Positions 44,559 to 53,424 of a stretch of DNA of 64,000 nt are shown here, piece after piece (the stretch's first letter is position 1; every line of letters begins with the position of its first letter). Source of the stretch: SG8-30 sp964406445. GTDB lineage: Bacteria > Pseudomonadota > Gammaproteobacteria > Steroidobacterales > Steroidobacteraceae. Below the pieces are notes generated by a model that saw nothing but the letters and a program-made list of their open reading frames with translations, was not told the origin of the DNA and did not search any database. Made by a program: the position numbers and the translations under genes. The stretch lies in assembly GCA_964406445.1 (NCBI GenBank), contig CAYORU010000001.1, positions 186,001 to 250,000 of the forward strand. The letters run 5' to 3'.

Positions 44559-44723
44559 ATGAAGCGAGCGGACCACTACAAGGGCAACAAGCTGGCGCTG
44601 CCGAGCAAGCCCTGCGCGGCCTGCGGCCGCGAGATGACCTGGCGCAAGCGCTGGGCCCGGAACTGGACGCAGGTGAAGTACTGCTCGGAGGCCTGCCGGC
44701 GCCGCGGCGCCTCAGGAGGCTGA
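44559..44723 (+). CDS. DUF2256 zinc-ribbon protein
   Basis: A 54-residue protein with CAACGREMTWRKRWARNW followed by YCSEACRRR, the Cys-rich signature of DUF2256. Four Cys (CxxC and CxxxC) should hold one zinc. Function unknown; the family often sits next to cryptochrome/photolyase genes, but none is in this window. Its 3' end overlaps the YaiI gene by 12 bases on the opposite strand. Confidence 0.85.
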   Translation: MKRADHYKGNKLALPSKPCAACGREMTWRKRWARNWTQVKYCSEACRRRGASGG

Positions 44724-45182
44724 ACCGGCGGCGCGCTTCGCGGCCTGCACCGCGTTCTCGAGTTCCTGCAGGAACCGGGAGCGGTCGCGCGGCCCGAAGG
44801 GCGGCGGGCCGCCGCCCACGCCGTAGGCGCGCAGGTCGGCCGACAGCTCGCGCATGGCCAGCGCGTTGCCGATGTTGTCTCCCGTGAACGGCTTGCCGGA
44901 GGGTCCCAGCACGCGCGCCCCCGCCTTCAGGCAGCGCGCCGCCAGCGGGATGTCGGCGGTAATCACCACGTCACCTGCCTTCGCCCGCTCCGCGATCCAG
45001 TCGTCGGCGGCGTCGAAGCCACCGGGCACCACTTCGAGACGCACCCGCCGCCCGCGCGGCAGCTGCATGCCCATGTTCGCCACGAAGACCACGGGCCAGC
45101 CGTGGCGCTCTGCGACCTTCACGCACTCCGGCTTGACCGGACAGGCGTCGGCGTCGACGTACAGGACGTGGCGATCGGTCAT
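44712..45182 (-). CDS. YaiI/YqxD family (UPF0178) protein
   Basis: A 156-residue cytoplasmic protein of the DUF188 family, related to PIN-like nucleases. The opening VLYVDADACPVKPE, the central GDVVITADIPLAARCL and the GGGPPPFGPRDRSRFLQEL C-terminal segment are all diagnostic. The acidic residues in DADACP and TADIPLA form a putative metal site, but activity is unproven. Start at 45182 is the only ATG that keeps the first strand. Confidence 0.92.
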   Translation of the reverse strand: MTDRHVLYVDADACPVKPECVKVAERHGWPVVFVANMGMQLPRGRRVRLEVVPGGFDAADDWIAERAKAGDVVITADIPLAARCLKAGARVLGPSGKPFTGDNIGNALAMRELSADLRAYGVGGGPPPFGPRDRSRFLQELENAVQAAKRAAGSAS

Positions 45183-45272
45183 CGCCGAAGTCTGGGGGAG
45201 CGGCGGCCCCGCTGCAATTCCACTCGGCATGTCGCAAGGCTGCCGCCGTCGCACCGTGGCAGACTGTGGCGC

Positions 45273-45914
45273 ATGACCGCCTACCGCCTCCAGTCGCGCG
45301 CAGAGGAGATCGCCAACAGCGCGACGCACGGGCTCGCGCTCGCGCTGGTGCTCGCCGGCGCACCGCTCCTGGTCGTCACCGCCATCCGCGAGGGCACTCT
45401 CGCCGACGTCATTGCCGTCAGCGTGTTCGCAGCCTCGATGGCGCTGATGTACCTCTCCTCGACGGTCTACCACGCGCTGCAGCCGGGGCGCGCCAAGCAC
45501 GTGTTCCACGTGCTCGACCACGCCGCCATCTACCTGCTGATCGCGGGCACCTACACGCCCTTCACCCTCGGCGTGCTCAAGGGCGCCTGGGGCTGGTCGC
45601 TGTTCGGCGTGATCTGGGGGCTTGCGATCCTCGGCATCGCGCTCAAGCTCGTCGCTCCGTTCCGCTGGCGCCGGATCTCGATCGGCGTATACGTCGCCAT
45701 GGGCTGGCTCGCGGTCGTCGCGGTGCGTCCGCTGTTGGAGGCCCTGCCCCACGCCGGCTTCGCCTGGCTGGTGGCGGGCGGGCTGGCGTACACGGGTGGC
45801 GTCGCGTTCTACGTCAACAAGCGGCTGCGCTACAACCACGCGATCTGGCACGTGTTCGTGCTGGCCGGCACCGCCTGCCACTACGTCGCCGTGTTGCGCT
45901 ACGCGCTGCCCTGA
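45273..45914 (+). CDS. Hemolysin III / PAQR family membrane protein
   Basis: A 213-residue protein with seven membrane helices. Conserved PAQR metal-binding residues are visible: STVYHAL, VLDHAAIYLLIAGTYTPF and the C-terminal NHAIWHVFVLAGTACHY. The bacterial branch (YqfA/TrhA) influences membrane energetics or lipids; the hemolysin name is historical. Its 3' end overlaps the opposing decarboxylase by 16 bases. Confidence 0.93.
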   Translation: MTAYRLQSRAEEIANSATHGLALALVLAGAPLLVVTAIREGTLADVIAVSVFAASMALMYLSSTVYHALQPGRAKHVFHVLDHAAIYLLIAGTYTPFTLGVLKGAWGWSLFGVIWGLAILGIALKLVAPFRWRRISIGVYVAMGWLAVVAVRPLLEALPHAGFAWLVAGGLAYTGGVAFYVNKRLRYNHAIWHVFVLAGTACHYVAVLRYALP

Positions 45915-47377
45915 GCGGCCCCGGGAGCGAGCGCCTCGCCGAGGCGCAGCACCTCGCGCACCAGCAGCTCGAAGTCCTCGTCGCGGCTGCGGTGGTTGGC
46001 GATCGCCACCCGCAGGCAGCTGCGCCCGCCGAGCGTCGTCGCGGAGGGGGCGGCGATGCCCTGTTCGTGCAGCTCGATCAGGATCTCCTGGTTGAGCCGG
46101 TCGAGCGCCGCGGGCGGGAACCCGCCCGGGTCGAAGCGGAAGCAGACGATGTCGAGGCCGATCGGGGCCATGAGCGACAGCCGTGGCTCAGCCTCGATCA
46201 GCCGGCCCAGGTAGCGGGCCTGCTCGACGTTGCGCGCGATCATCCGGCCGAAGCGGTCGAGGCCGTGCTCCTTGACCGACATCCACACCTTCAGCGCGCG
46301 GAACTGGCGCGACAGCTGCAGGCCGTAGTCGCTCGGCCAGAACGCGCCGGCGGCGAGGCCGCGCCCGTCTGCCTCGTGCGCGAGGTATTCGGGCGTCAGC
46401 GTGAACGCGGCGCGATGGGCGGCCTCGTCGCGCACCAGCGCGCAGCCCGCCTCGAACGGCACGTGCATCCACTTGTGCAGGTCGAGCGCCACCGAGTCGG
46501 CGCGCTCGATGCCGGCGAGCTGCGGGCGCACCGAGTCCGCCAGGATCGCCACCGCGCCGATCGCCCCGTCCACGTGGAACCACAGCCGCTCGCGGGCGCA
46601 GAGGTCGGCGAGCGCAGGCAGGTCGTCGATCGCGCCCGTGTTGATGGTGCCCGCATTGCCAATGACGCAGAACGGCACTGCTCCGGCAGCGCGATCCTCA
46701 GCGACTTGACGCTCGAGCACCGCGAGGTCGATCCGGTAGTCCGGACCGACCGGAACGGCGCGCAGCCCGTCGCGGCCGAGTCCGAGCGTCTCGACGGCCT
46801 TGTGGTTCGAGCTGTGCACCTCGGCGGAGGCATAGGCCACCAGCGGCCCGGGCGCCGCCCGCACGCCGTCGCCGCGGACGTCGTAGCCGGCGCGGGCGTT
46901 GCGCGCCACGGTCAGGCCGATCAGGTTCGCCGCCGACGCGCCGCTCGTGAGCAGGCCGCTCGTGCCCTTCGGCAGGCCGACCACCTCGCGCATCCAGTCG
47001 ATGACCTGCGCCTCGACGAGCGGCGCCACGTGGTTGCCGCCGCCCACGTTCGAGTTCATCACGGCGGCGAGAAAGTCGCCGAGCGCCCCGGTGAGCGTGC
47101 CGTTGCCCATGTACCAGGCCCAGAACCGCGGGTGGATGTTGCCCATGCGGTAGGGGAGGATATCGCGCAGGTATTCGGCGTAGATCGCCTCCACGGATCC
47201 GGGCGCACGCGGGGCCGGCGCGCGGAACCGCTCCCTGACCTCCGGCGGGACTGGCCGCCAGACCGGACCCTCGCCGGCGTTCTTCAGGAGATCGATCGCG
47301 TCGTCCACCATCCGGTGCGCGAGCCCGCGCATGGCGTCCCAGTCGGCGGGATCGAGAGTCTCGAAATCGTCGGTCAT
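45899..47377 (-). CDS. PLP-dependent group II amino acid decarboxylase
   Basis: A 492-residue fold-type I enzyme of the aromatic-L-amino-acid/glutamate decarboxylase family. The Schiff-base Lys is Lys302 in LDLHKWMH; other marks are the HPRFWAWYMGNGT opening, GLLTSGASAANL, the AEVHSSNHKA His that stacks on PLP, and FHVDGAIGA with the Asp that holds the pyridine nitrogen. It would remove CO2 from an amino acid to give an amine; Trp, Tyr or related substrates are likely. ATG at 47377 overlaps (ATGA) the stop of a small upstream ORF. Confidence 0.93.
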   Translation of the reverse strand: MTDDFETLDPADWDAMRGLAHRMVDDAIDLLKNAGEGPVWRPVPPEVRERFRAPAPRAPGSVEAIYAEYLRDILPYRMGNIHPRFWAWYMGNGTLTGALGDFLAAVMNSNVGGGNHVAPLVEAQVIDWMREVVGLPKGTSGLLTSGASAANLIGLTVARNARAGYDVRGDGVRAAPGPLVAYASAEVHSSNHKAVETLGLGRDGLRAVPVGPDYRIDLAVLERQVAEDRAAGAVPFCVIGNAGTINTGAIDDLPALADLCARERLWFHVDGAIGAVAILADSVRPQLAGIERADSVALDLHKWMHVPFEAGCALVRDEAAHRAAFTLTPEYLAHEADGRGLAAGAFWPSDYGLQLSRQFRALKVWMSVKEHGLDRFGRMIARNVEQARYLGRLIEAEPRLSLMAPIGLDIVCFRFDPGGFPPAALDRLNQEILIELHEQGIAAPSATTLGGRSCLRVAIANHRSRDEDFELLVREVLRLGEALAPGAAQGSA

Positions 47378-47523
47378 GTTCCGGGCTCCGGCTGCCGCGA
47401 GGGTGGCAGGCTGCAAGAGATCGGCTCGCGCTGGCGGATGACGATCGGCAGGGTGCTGCCATCCGGCTCGAAGAACTTGCCGTTGTCTTCGAGCGTCAGC
47501 ACGTCGATGATCTTGATCGACAT
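47374..47523 (-). CDS. Possible 49-residue leader ORF coupled to the decarboxylase
   Basis: The frame starting at ATG 47523 opens with the plausible protein segment KIIDVLTLEDNGKFFEPDG and ends in a stop overlapping the decarboxylase start (ATGA). Such overlap favours translational coupling. There is no clear ribosome-binding site, and the last 15 residues look disordered. The rest of the gap to 47742 holds only the TonB receptor's terminator hairpin. Confidence 0.35.
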   Translation of the reverse strand: MSIKIIDVLTLEDNGKFFEPDGSTLPIVIRQREPISCSLPPSRQPEPGT

Positions 47524-47700
47524 CGCGGCGGAATCATCGGGCGTGAGCGGAGCCGGCCCCATGGCCGCGGTTCGCGCCGGTGACGAGGGCGGTGGGCATG
47601 GGGCGGCTGCTCCGCGGCAGGGGAGCGTCGAATCGTAGGCCCCGCAGGAGAGTCCCCGCAAGGCGGGCGGGAGGGCGCCGGCGATGCGCGTAATCGACCA

Positions 47701-47735
47701 GCGTGGCCGGGTCCCCGGCGGGACCCCGGCCACGC
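47701..47735 (-). terminator. Terminator hairpin after TonB receptor operon
   Basis: Arms GCGTGGCCGGGTCC (47701-47714) and GGACCCCGGCCACGC (47721-47735) pair over 14 bases with one bulged C and a 6-base loop. It begins 8 bases after the receptor stop on the minus strand. A very stable GC-rich hairpin without a U-tract. Confidence 0.6.
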
Positions 47736-47742
47736 CGAGCCA

Positions 47743-49893
47743 TCACAGCCTGAAAGCGAGGCTCACCCCATAGGTTCGCGGCGGTCCCCAGGTCTCGCCG
47801 AAGCCCACGCTCGAGAAGAGCACCTGCGTGCGATAGCGCTCGTCGGCGAGGTTGCGACCCCACACAGAGACGTTCCAGCGGTCATCCTGCGCGCCGATGC
47901 CGAGTCGGGCGTCCGTCAGCCAATAGCCCTTTTCGCGCGCCTCCGGCGGATCGCGAACCACGTCGAACGTGAGGTCGCCCTGGTAGTTCGCGGCGATCAG
48001 GGCCTCCAGCTTCAGGTTGCCGGCGATCGGCCACTGGTAGCGGAACTGGCCGTTGAAGGTCATGTCCGGCGCATTGGGCAGCTCGCTGCCGGTGGCGACG
48101 CCGTCGACGACGGAGCGCGTGATCTCCGTGTCGAGCAGGCCGAGGCCGAGCCTGATGTCCATGCGCTCGCTCGCCCGCCACCACAGCTCGGCCTCCAGTC
48201 CCATCACCTCGGCGTCGCCGACGTTGGTGATGCCGAACAGCACCCCGACCGGCGAATCGAACAGGCCGCCATAGAACTGCAGGTCCGAATAGTCGTAGAA
48301 GAACACCGCCGCGTTGAGCTGCAGGGTGTTGCCGGCGAGGCGCGACTTGATCCCGGCCTCGTAGGCGATCAGCGTCTCGTCCTCGAAGGGCACCAGGGCG
48401 CCCGGGTCGAAGGACAGCTGGCCCTGGAAGCCGCCGGACTTGAAGCCGCGGCTGATGCTCGCGTAGAGCAGCGTTTCCTCGAAGCCGCTGTAGTCGATGC
48501 CGAGCTTGCCCGACACGTCCTGCACGTCGTAGTCGTCCACGACCGGCGGGTAGAGCGGCAGGTCGGTCCCCCCGGCGGGAATCAGGAAGGTGAACGCATT
48601 GCCGAAGTCCTTCTGGTCGTCCGTGTAGCGCAGGCCCGTCGTGAGCTTCCAGTCCGGAGCGAACGACCACTCGCTGTGCAGGAACAGCGCCGCGGAGGTG
48701 GTCTCCTGCGTGTACTCGTTGCCGATGGAGTCGATTCCGGCCAGGCCCAGCAGCGACAGCAGGTCCGGCGCGTCGAAGCGGTCGCGGGTATCCACCGTGT
48801 CCTCGCCGTAGAACGCGCCACCGATGAGCACCAGGTCGTCGCGCTGGTAGGTGAGGCGCAGTTCCTGGGAGAACTGCTCGATGTCGTTGTCGAAGAACCC
48901 GTCGAGCTGCTCGAGGCTCGTCGCGTCGCGATCCTCCACGTGGAAGCGGGTGAAGTCCTCGTAGCCGGTGACCGAGGTCAGGGTCAGCGAATCCGAGAGA
49001 CTCCAGTCGACGGCGAGCGTCACTCCCTTGGACCGGAGCTCCATCCGGGTCGGGACCGAGGCGCCGGACCGGTAGACGTTCGTGTCCCCGTCGTCCTCGG
49101 CGGAGAACGGATTGTCGATCTTGACCAGCCAGACGTCCGAGTCATCCTGGCCGCCGTGCAGGTTGAGCAGCACGCTCACCGCGTCCGACGGCTTCCACAG
49201 CAGCTGCCCCCTCGCCGAGGTCCTGTCGACCTCGCCCACCGCCTCGCCGTTCAGGCGGTTCGTCTGCCAGCCATCGCCCTGCTGCACCGTCTGCACGGCG
49301 ATGCGGCCCGAGAGCGTGTCGCCGAGCGGCCCGCCGATCGCCCCCTCGACGACGGCCCGCTCGTAGCGCCCGTAGTCGACGTTCAGGAAGCCGTCGACGG
49401 CGTCCCCCGGCTTGCGGCTCACGAAGTTCACAGTGCCGGCGGTCGTGTTTCGGCCATAGAGCGTGCCCTGCGGGCCCTTAAGCACCTCGATGCGCTCGAG
49501 GTCCAGCAGGCCGAAGGTCAGCATCGCAGGCGAGACCAGGTAGACGTCGTCGACGTAGATGCCCGCCGCCGGGTTGTTGTTGGCGGCATAGTCGTTGAGT
49601 CCCACTCCACGGATCGTGACGTTGGCCACGCTGTTGGCGACCACGTCCTTGATCTGGACGTTGGGCGTCTGCGACGCGACGTCCTTCAGCTGGGAGAAAC
49701 CCAGCTTCGCGGCGTCCTCGCCGGAGAGCACGCTCACCGCGATGCCCACGTCCTGGAAGCTCTGCTCGCGCTTCTGCGCGGTGACGACGATCTCCTCCAG
49801 CTGTGCGCCCCCGCCGGACTGGGCCAGGGCGAGGCCAGGCAGGCCGAGCGCGGCAGTGATGGCGCTGGCCAGTGTGTTGCGGCGTGAGAGCAT
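47743..49893 (-). CDS. TonB-dependent outer membrane receptor
   Basis: A 716-residue receptor. Signal peptide 1-24, then a TonB box (EEIVVTAQKREQS), the plug domain with ERIEVLKGPQGTLYGRNT and TVNFVSRKPGD, and a 22-strand barrel ending in LAFRL with aromatic/basic C-terminal residues. TonB receptors of this length import siderophores, vitamins or other bulky substrates. It is the last gene of an operon of HyuA-like, DUF917 and racemase genes (11 bases after the racemase), which suggests the imported molecule is the substrate of these enzymes. Confidence 0.95.
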   Translation of the reverse strand: MLSRRNTLASAITAALGLPGLALAQSGGGAQLEEIVVTAQKREQSFQDVGIAVSVLSGEDAAKLGFSQLKDVASQTPNVQIKDVVANSVANVTIRGVGLNDYAANNNPAAGIYVDDVYLVSPAMLTFGLLDLERIEVLKGPQGTLYGRNTTAGTVNFVSRKPGDAVDGFLNVDYGRYERAVVEGAIGGPLGDTLSGRIAVQTVQQGDGWQTNRLNGEAVGEVDRTSARGQLLWKPSDAVSVLLNLHGGQDDSDVWLVKIDNPFSAEDDGDTNVYRSGASVPTRMELRSKGVTLAVDWSLSDSLTLTSVTGYEDFTRFHVEDRDATSLEQLDGFFDNDIEQFSQELRLTYQRDDLVLIGGAFYGEDTVDTRDRFDAPDLLSLLGLAGIDSIGNEYTQETTSAALFLHSEWSFAPDWKLTTGLRYTDDQKDFGNAFTFLIPAGGTDLPLYPPVVDDYDVQDVSGKLGIDYSGFEETLLYASISRGFKSGGFQGQLSFDPGALVPFEDETLIAYEAGIKSRLAGNTLQLNAAVFFYDYSDLQFYGGLFDSPVGVLFGITNVGDAEVMGLEAELWWRASERMDIRLGLGLLDTEITRSVVDGVATGSELPNAPDMTFNGQFRYQWPIAGNLKLEALIAANYQGDLTFDVVRDPPEAREKGYWLTDARLGIGAQDDRWNVSVWGRNLADERYRTQVLFSSVGFGETWGPPRTYGVSLAFRL

Positions 49894-49904
49894 GGTCTGG
49901 TCCT

Positions 49905-50654
49905 CTATTGGATTTCGAACTCGGGAAACGCGTAGCCGGAAAGGCCTTTCCTGCCCGGCACGGGATAGGTCCGCTTGCTCTGGGACAGCCCCGTCTTGAC
50001 GAGCGTGTCGCAGACGTGGACCGCGAGCGGGATGGGATCGATGACGGGGACGTCACAACCGGCATCGACGAGCGTCCTGCGCATGGCCGCGGCGCAGCCG
50101 AGGAACCCGGTGCAGCCGAGGACGATCGCGTCCGCGCCATCGTCGTTCACGGCCGCGATGGCCTCGCGCGCGAGGGCGGCCTGAAGCGCGCCCAGGTCGT
50201 GCCCGATGCTCAGGACGGGGATGTCCACGGCACGGAATGACGCGTAGGTCGAATCGAGGCCGTAGCTGGCCACCAGCTTTCCGACCAGCGCCCGCAGCCG
50301 GTCGAGGACGGTGATGAAGCTGAAGCGGTGGCCGAGCATGGCTGCGAAGTGCATCGCGGTCTGGCTCGGGCCGACCACGGGAATCGTCACGACCTCGCGG
50401 CAGGCGGCGAGGCCCGGATCCCCCATGCAATCGATGATGATGGCGTTCGCGCCCTTGCGCTCGGCGTCGATCGCCTTGCGGATGGTGTCCGGCACCGACA
50501 GCGCCTCATCGAACTCCGACTCGATCGAGGCGGGCCCCTGATGGATGAGCGTATGCGTGATAGACAGGTCGGCCCGCGTGAAGGGCTCGACCTCGTCGAG
50601 GTTGCGTATGCCTTCCGTGATGATCGGCGTGATCAGCTCGATGCGGGTGTGCAT
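49905..50654 (-). CDS. Aspartate/glutamate (hydantoin) racemase family protein
   Basis: A 249-residue cofactor-free racemase of the Asp/Glu/hydantoin superfamily. The two catalytic Cys are Cys76 in IDCMGDPG and Cys181 in LGCTGFLG. The opening ITPIITEGIRN and C-terminal DPIPLAVHVCDTL also match hydantoin racemases, which interconvert D- and L-5-substituted hydantoins. It overlaps the DUF917 gene by 22 bases, so it is translated with it. Hydantoin rather than amino acid as substrate is inferred from the neighbours. Confidence 0.9.
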   Translation of the reverse strand: MHTRIELITPIITEGIRNLDEVEPFTRADLSITHTLIHQGPASIESEFDEALSVPDTIRKAIDAERKGANAIIIDCMGDPGLAACREVVTIPVVGPSQTAMHFAAMLGHRFSFITVLDRLRALVGKLVASYGLDSTYASFRAVDIPVLSIGHDLGALQAALAREAIAAVNDDGADAIVLGCTGFLGCAAAMRRTLVDAGCDVPVIDPIPLAVHVCDTLVKTGLSQSKRTYPVPGRKGLSGYAFPEFEIQ

Positions 50655-51748
50655 GGCGCGAGAAGCTCCAGTGGGACGAACGGATCCGGCAGGCCGAAGG
50701 CCTGCGGCCCGAAGACGGCGAGCGCCTCCGGGCTGCGCATGATCGGCGCGGCGCTGATGCCGACGACGGCGACGCGCTGGCCGTACCGCAGCCCCTCGGT
50801 CGTGATGGGTTCGGCCGTCGCGGCGTCGAGCACCGCGATCAGGTCGGGCACGATGCAGAGCACCTGCCCGCCCTCGCGGGCGACCAGGTGCTCGTTCTGG
50901 AACTGCAGCGACACTCGCCGGCCGGCGCAGTCGCCGGTCCCCTCGAGGAGCACCTTGCCCATCGCGAATCCGCCGAGGGTCTCGCGCAGGAGGTCGACGA
51001 TCTTGCCGGTGAACAGCAGCCGGCAGTGCTTGTAGTACTGCGTTCCCCGCAGGTACTCGAGCATCCTGTCGAAGGGATCGGCGCTCGCTCCCCGAGCCTC
51101 GCGAACCTGCCGGCCGAGCTCGAGGGCGAGGGAAACCGTGCCGCGGACGAGCGATCTCTTCGCGTCCCGGCCGCGCATCGGGTACAGGCAGATGCTGGTC
51201 GATCCACCCATGGCAACCACCATGCTCCGGCCCAGCCGCTCGATCTCCGAGGCCTGCGCAGAAGCCACGAGCACCGTGTTCGAGTACTCGTCGGCCATGA
51301 CCATCGGACCGGCCGGCACGCCGTGGATGTGGTAGGTCGTCATCTGCAGCTGGGGGAAGGCGCGCCCCATGCCGTCGCCGTCCACCACCGGAAGCCCGCA
51401 TCGAGCGGCGAGCACCAGCGGAATCAGGGCGTTGATGCCGCCGACCTCGGCGCACATCAGCGCCCGTGCCTGCTCGCCGCGGAATCGCTCGAGCGTGCGA
51501 AGCGCCGCGACCATCTCCTCGCCGTTGGGGATCTTCTCGACGAGGACGGTCGGCGCTCCCATCATGCCGAAGGGCGCCACGAAGTCGTCGTCGCCGAGCG
51601 TCTCGACGTCGACCAGCTCGACCGGGCCGTGGTCTTCGATGGCCTGGCGCAGCATCAGCGCCCCGAGGTAAGGGTCGCCGCCGCCGCCGGTGCCGAGGAT
51701 CGCGGCTCCGCGTGCGAGGTCCTGCACGTGCTCGAGTTCGATCCTCAC
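50633..51748 (-). CDS. DUF917 / S-methyl-thiohydantoin desulfurase family protein
   Basis: A 371-residue protein of the DUF917 family, now named S-methyl thiohydantoin desulfurase after characterised members. The nucleotide-like loop GTGGGGDPYLG is at 19-29, followed by MMGAPTVLVEKIPNG and GINALIPLVLAARCGLPVVD. GTG at 51748 overlaps the stop of the HyuA-like gene (GTGA). HyuA-like plus DUF917 is a recurrent pair in hydantoin degradation. The exact reaction here is unknown. Confidence 0.9.
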   Translation of the reverse strand: MRIELEHVQDLARGAAILGTGGGGDPYLGALMLRQAIEDHGPVELVDVETLGDDDFVAPFGMMGAPTVLVEKIPNGEEMVAALRTLERFRGEQARALMCAEVGGINALIPLVLAARCGLPVVDGDGMGRAFPQLQMTTYHIHGVPAGPMVMADEYSNTVLVASAQASEIERLGRSMVVAMGGSTSICLYPMRGRDAKRSLVRGTVSLALELGRQVREARGASADPFDRMLEYLRGTQYYKHCRLLFTGKIVDLLRETLGGFAMGKVLLEGTGDCAGRRVSLQFQNEHLVAREGGQVLCIVPDLIAVLDAATAEPITTEGLRYGQRVAVVGISAAPIMRSPEALAVFGPQAFGLPDPFVPLELLAPCTPASS

Positions 51749-53313
51749 GCCGCGTCTCCGAGCGCGAGGTCGCCGACCGCCTTGACCCGCACCCTGACGG
51801 CCTGGCCCGGCAGGTACTGCAGCGGCAGCTCTTCGACCTCCGTGACGGCGACCGAGCCGGCCAGGGCGCCGGCGGCAACGGCCTGGTCGATGGCTTCCTC
51901 GCGCGCCCGCGACAGCGCTGCGTCCCGTCCGAGCGTCTCGTACGAGAAAACGCGATCGACCGTGCCGCTCACCTGCGCGATGGCCGCACCCATGGCGTTC
52001 GCCACGCCGGCATGGTCCGGCACCGTGATCGACGACACGCCGCGCAGCTCGCGATGGATCAGCACGCTGCCTCCGCCGACGAGGATCAGGGGCACCCTCG
52101 CCGCGCTGGTCTTGATTCGATCGACGGCCTCCTCGGCGAGGCGGTGGATCTCGTCGACGGCCGCCGCGACCAACTTGCGGTCGAGGCCGGCAACCCTGCC
52201 GGGATCGCCTACTTCGGCGTAGCCGGCGGCGACGGCGATGTCGGTCGCGGTGAGCTGCCTGCCGCCGAAGACCATCGCTTCCTCGGTGATCCTGTAGCCG
52301 ACGGAGCGCGGCCCGACCCGCACGTGGCCGTTATCGGCGGTCACGAGGCTGCCGCCGCCGAGACCGATGGAGAGCAGGTCGGGCATGCGGAAGTTGGTTC
52401 GCACGGAGCCGATGTCCACCGCAATGGACGACTCGCGCGGGAAGCCCTGCACGAGCACGCCGACGTCCGTCGTCGTGCCGCCGATGTCCACGACCAGCGC
52501 ATCGGCCAGGCCCGTGAGGAAAGCGGCGCCTCGCATGCTGTTGGTCGGGCCCGAGGCGAAGGTCAGCACGGGGTAGCGCGCCACGACCTCCGGATCGAGC
52601 AGGGTTCCGTCGTTCTGGCTGACGTAGAAGGGCGCGCGCAGGCCGAGGTCGGCGAGCGCCCGGCGGAACGAATCGACGACGCGCTCCGCCATCGGCAGCA
52701 GGGCCGCGTTCATGATCGCGGCATTCTCCCTCTCGATGAGGCCGATGCGGCCGATCTGGCTCGACAGCGCGAGGCGCGCCCCCGGGAGGACTTCCTGCAC
52801 GATCTGCGCGACTTCCTGCTCCTGCGCCGTGTTGACCGGGGCGAACACCGACGAGATCGCCACCGCCTCGAGCCCGCGGGCCGCGAACTGGCTGGCCGCA
52901 CGCCGCAGCTCGTCGCGGTCGAGGGGCGTGATCGGCCGGCCGTCGTAGTTGAATCCGCCGCTGACGATCTCCGTGTGGCCGTGGACCGCTTCGCGAAGCG
53001 CGGCCGGCCAGTCGACCATCGGACGGATCGCGAGCGTCGCGGGCGCACCGAGGCGGATGACGCCGACCCGGCACAGATGCCTCGCCTCGACCAACGCGTT
53101 CGTGAAGTGCGTGGTGCCGATCATCACGGCGCCGACCGACCGCGCGGGCGCCGCCGCGGCCTCGAGAACGTCGGCGATCGCGGCGACGATGCCGCTGCCG
53201 ACGTCCGGTGTCGTCGGAGCCTTGTGGGTGGCGAGGACCTCGTTGCCGCGCAACAGGACGGCGTCCGTGTTGGTGCCGCCGACGTCGACTCCGATCCTGA
53301 GGATCTGCGCCAT
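51745..53313 (-). CDS. Hydantoinase/oxoprolinase (HyuA-like) subunit
   Basis: A 522-residue protein with the N-terminal and ATPase-like domains of the hydantoinase/oxoprolinase family: IGVDVGGTNTDAVLL (7-21), FTNALVEAR, VQNDGTLL-like turn and DIGGTTTDVGVL. It lacks the long C-terminal part of N-methylhydantoinase A (about 680 residues), as is usual for members paired with DUF917. It would hydrolyse a hydantoin-like ring using ATP. ATG at 53313 follows GGAGGTGG; the longer frame adds 20 unlikely residues. First gene of the receptor operon. Confidence 0.92.
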   Translation of the reverse strand: MAQILRIGVDVGGTNTDAVLLRGNEVLATHKAPTTPDVGSGIVAAIADVLEAAAAPARSVGAVMIGTTHFTNALVEARHLCRVGVIRLGAPATLAIRPMVDWPAALREAVHGHTEIVSGGFNYDGRPITPLDRDELRRAASQFAARGLEAVAISSVFAPVNTAQEQEVAQIVQEVLPGARLALSSQIGRIGLIERENAAIMNAALLPMAERVVDSFRRALADLGLRAPFYVSQNDGTLLDPEVVARYPVLTFASGPTNSMRGAAFLTGLADALVVDIGGTTTDVGVLVQGFPRESSIAVDIGSVRTNFRMPDLLSIGLGGGSLVTADNGHVRVGPRSVGYRITEEAMVFGGRQLTATDIAVAAGYAEVGDPGRVAGLDRKLVAAAVDEIHRLAEEAVDRIKTSAARVPLILVGGGSVLIHRELRGVSSITVPDHAGVANAMGAAIAQVSGTVDRVFSYETLGRDAALSRAREEAIDQAVAAGALAGSVAVTEVEELPLQYLPGQAVRVRVKAVGDLALGDAA

Positions 53314-53397
53314 TCCACCTCCAGGGATATCGCCTGGAAGCGTCTGCGGCGCTCGCCGACCGGTCAACCGCACAGGCGTGTAGGAGGCGGCCCGGGG

Positions 53398-53418
53398 ACC
53401 CTACCCGAACGGGTGGGT
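53398..53418 (-). terminator. Hairpin after the LuxR-type regulator
   Basis: ACCC-T-ACCCG (53398-53407) pairs with CGGGTGGGT (53410-53418) with one bulged T and a two-base apex. It lies 7 bases beyond the regulator stop on the minus strand and before the HyuA-like gene, so the regulator is probably a separate transcript. The stem is short. Confidence 0.35.
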
Positions 53419-53424
53419 GTCGCG

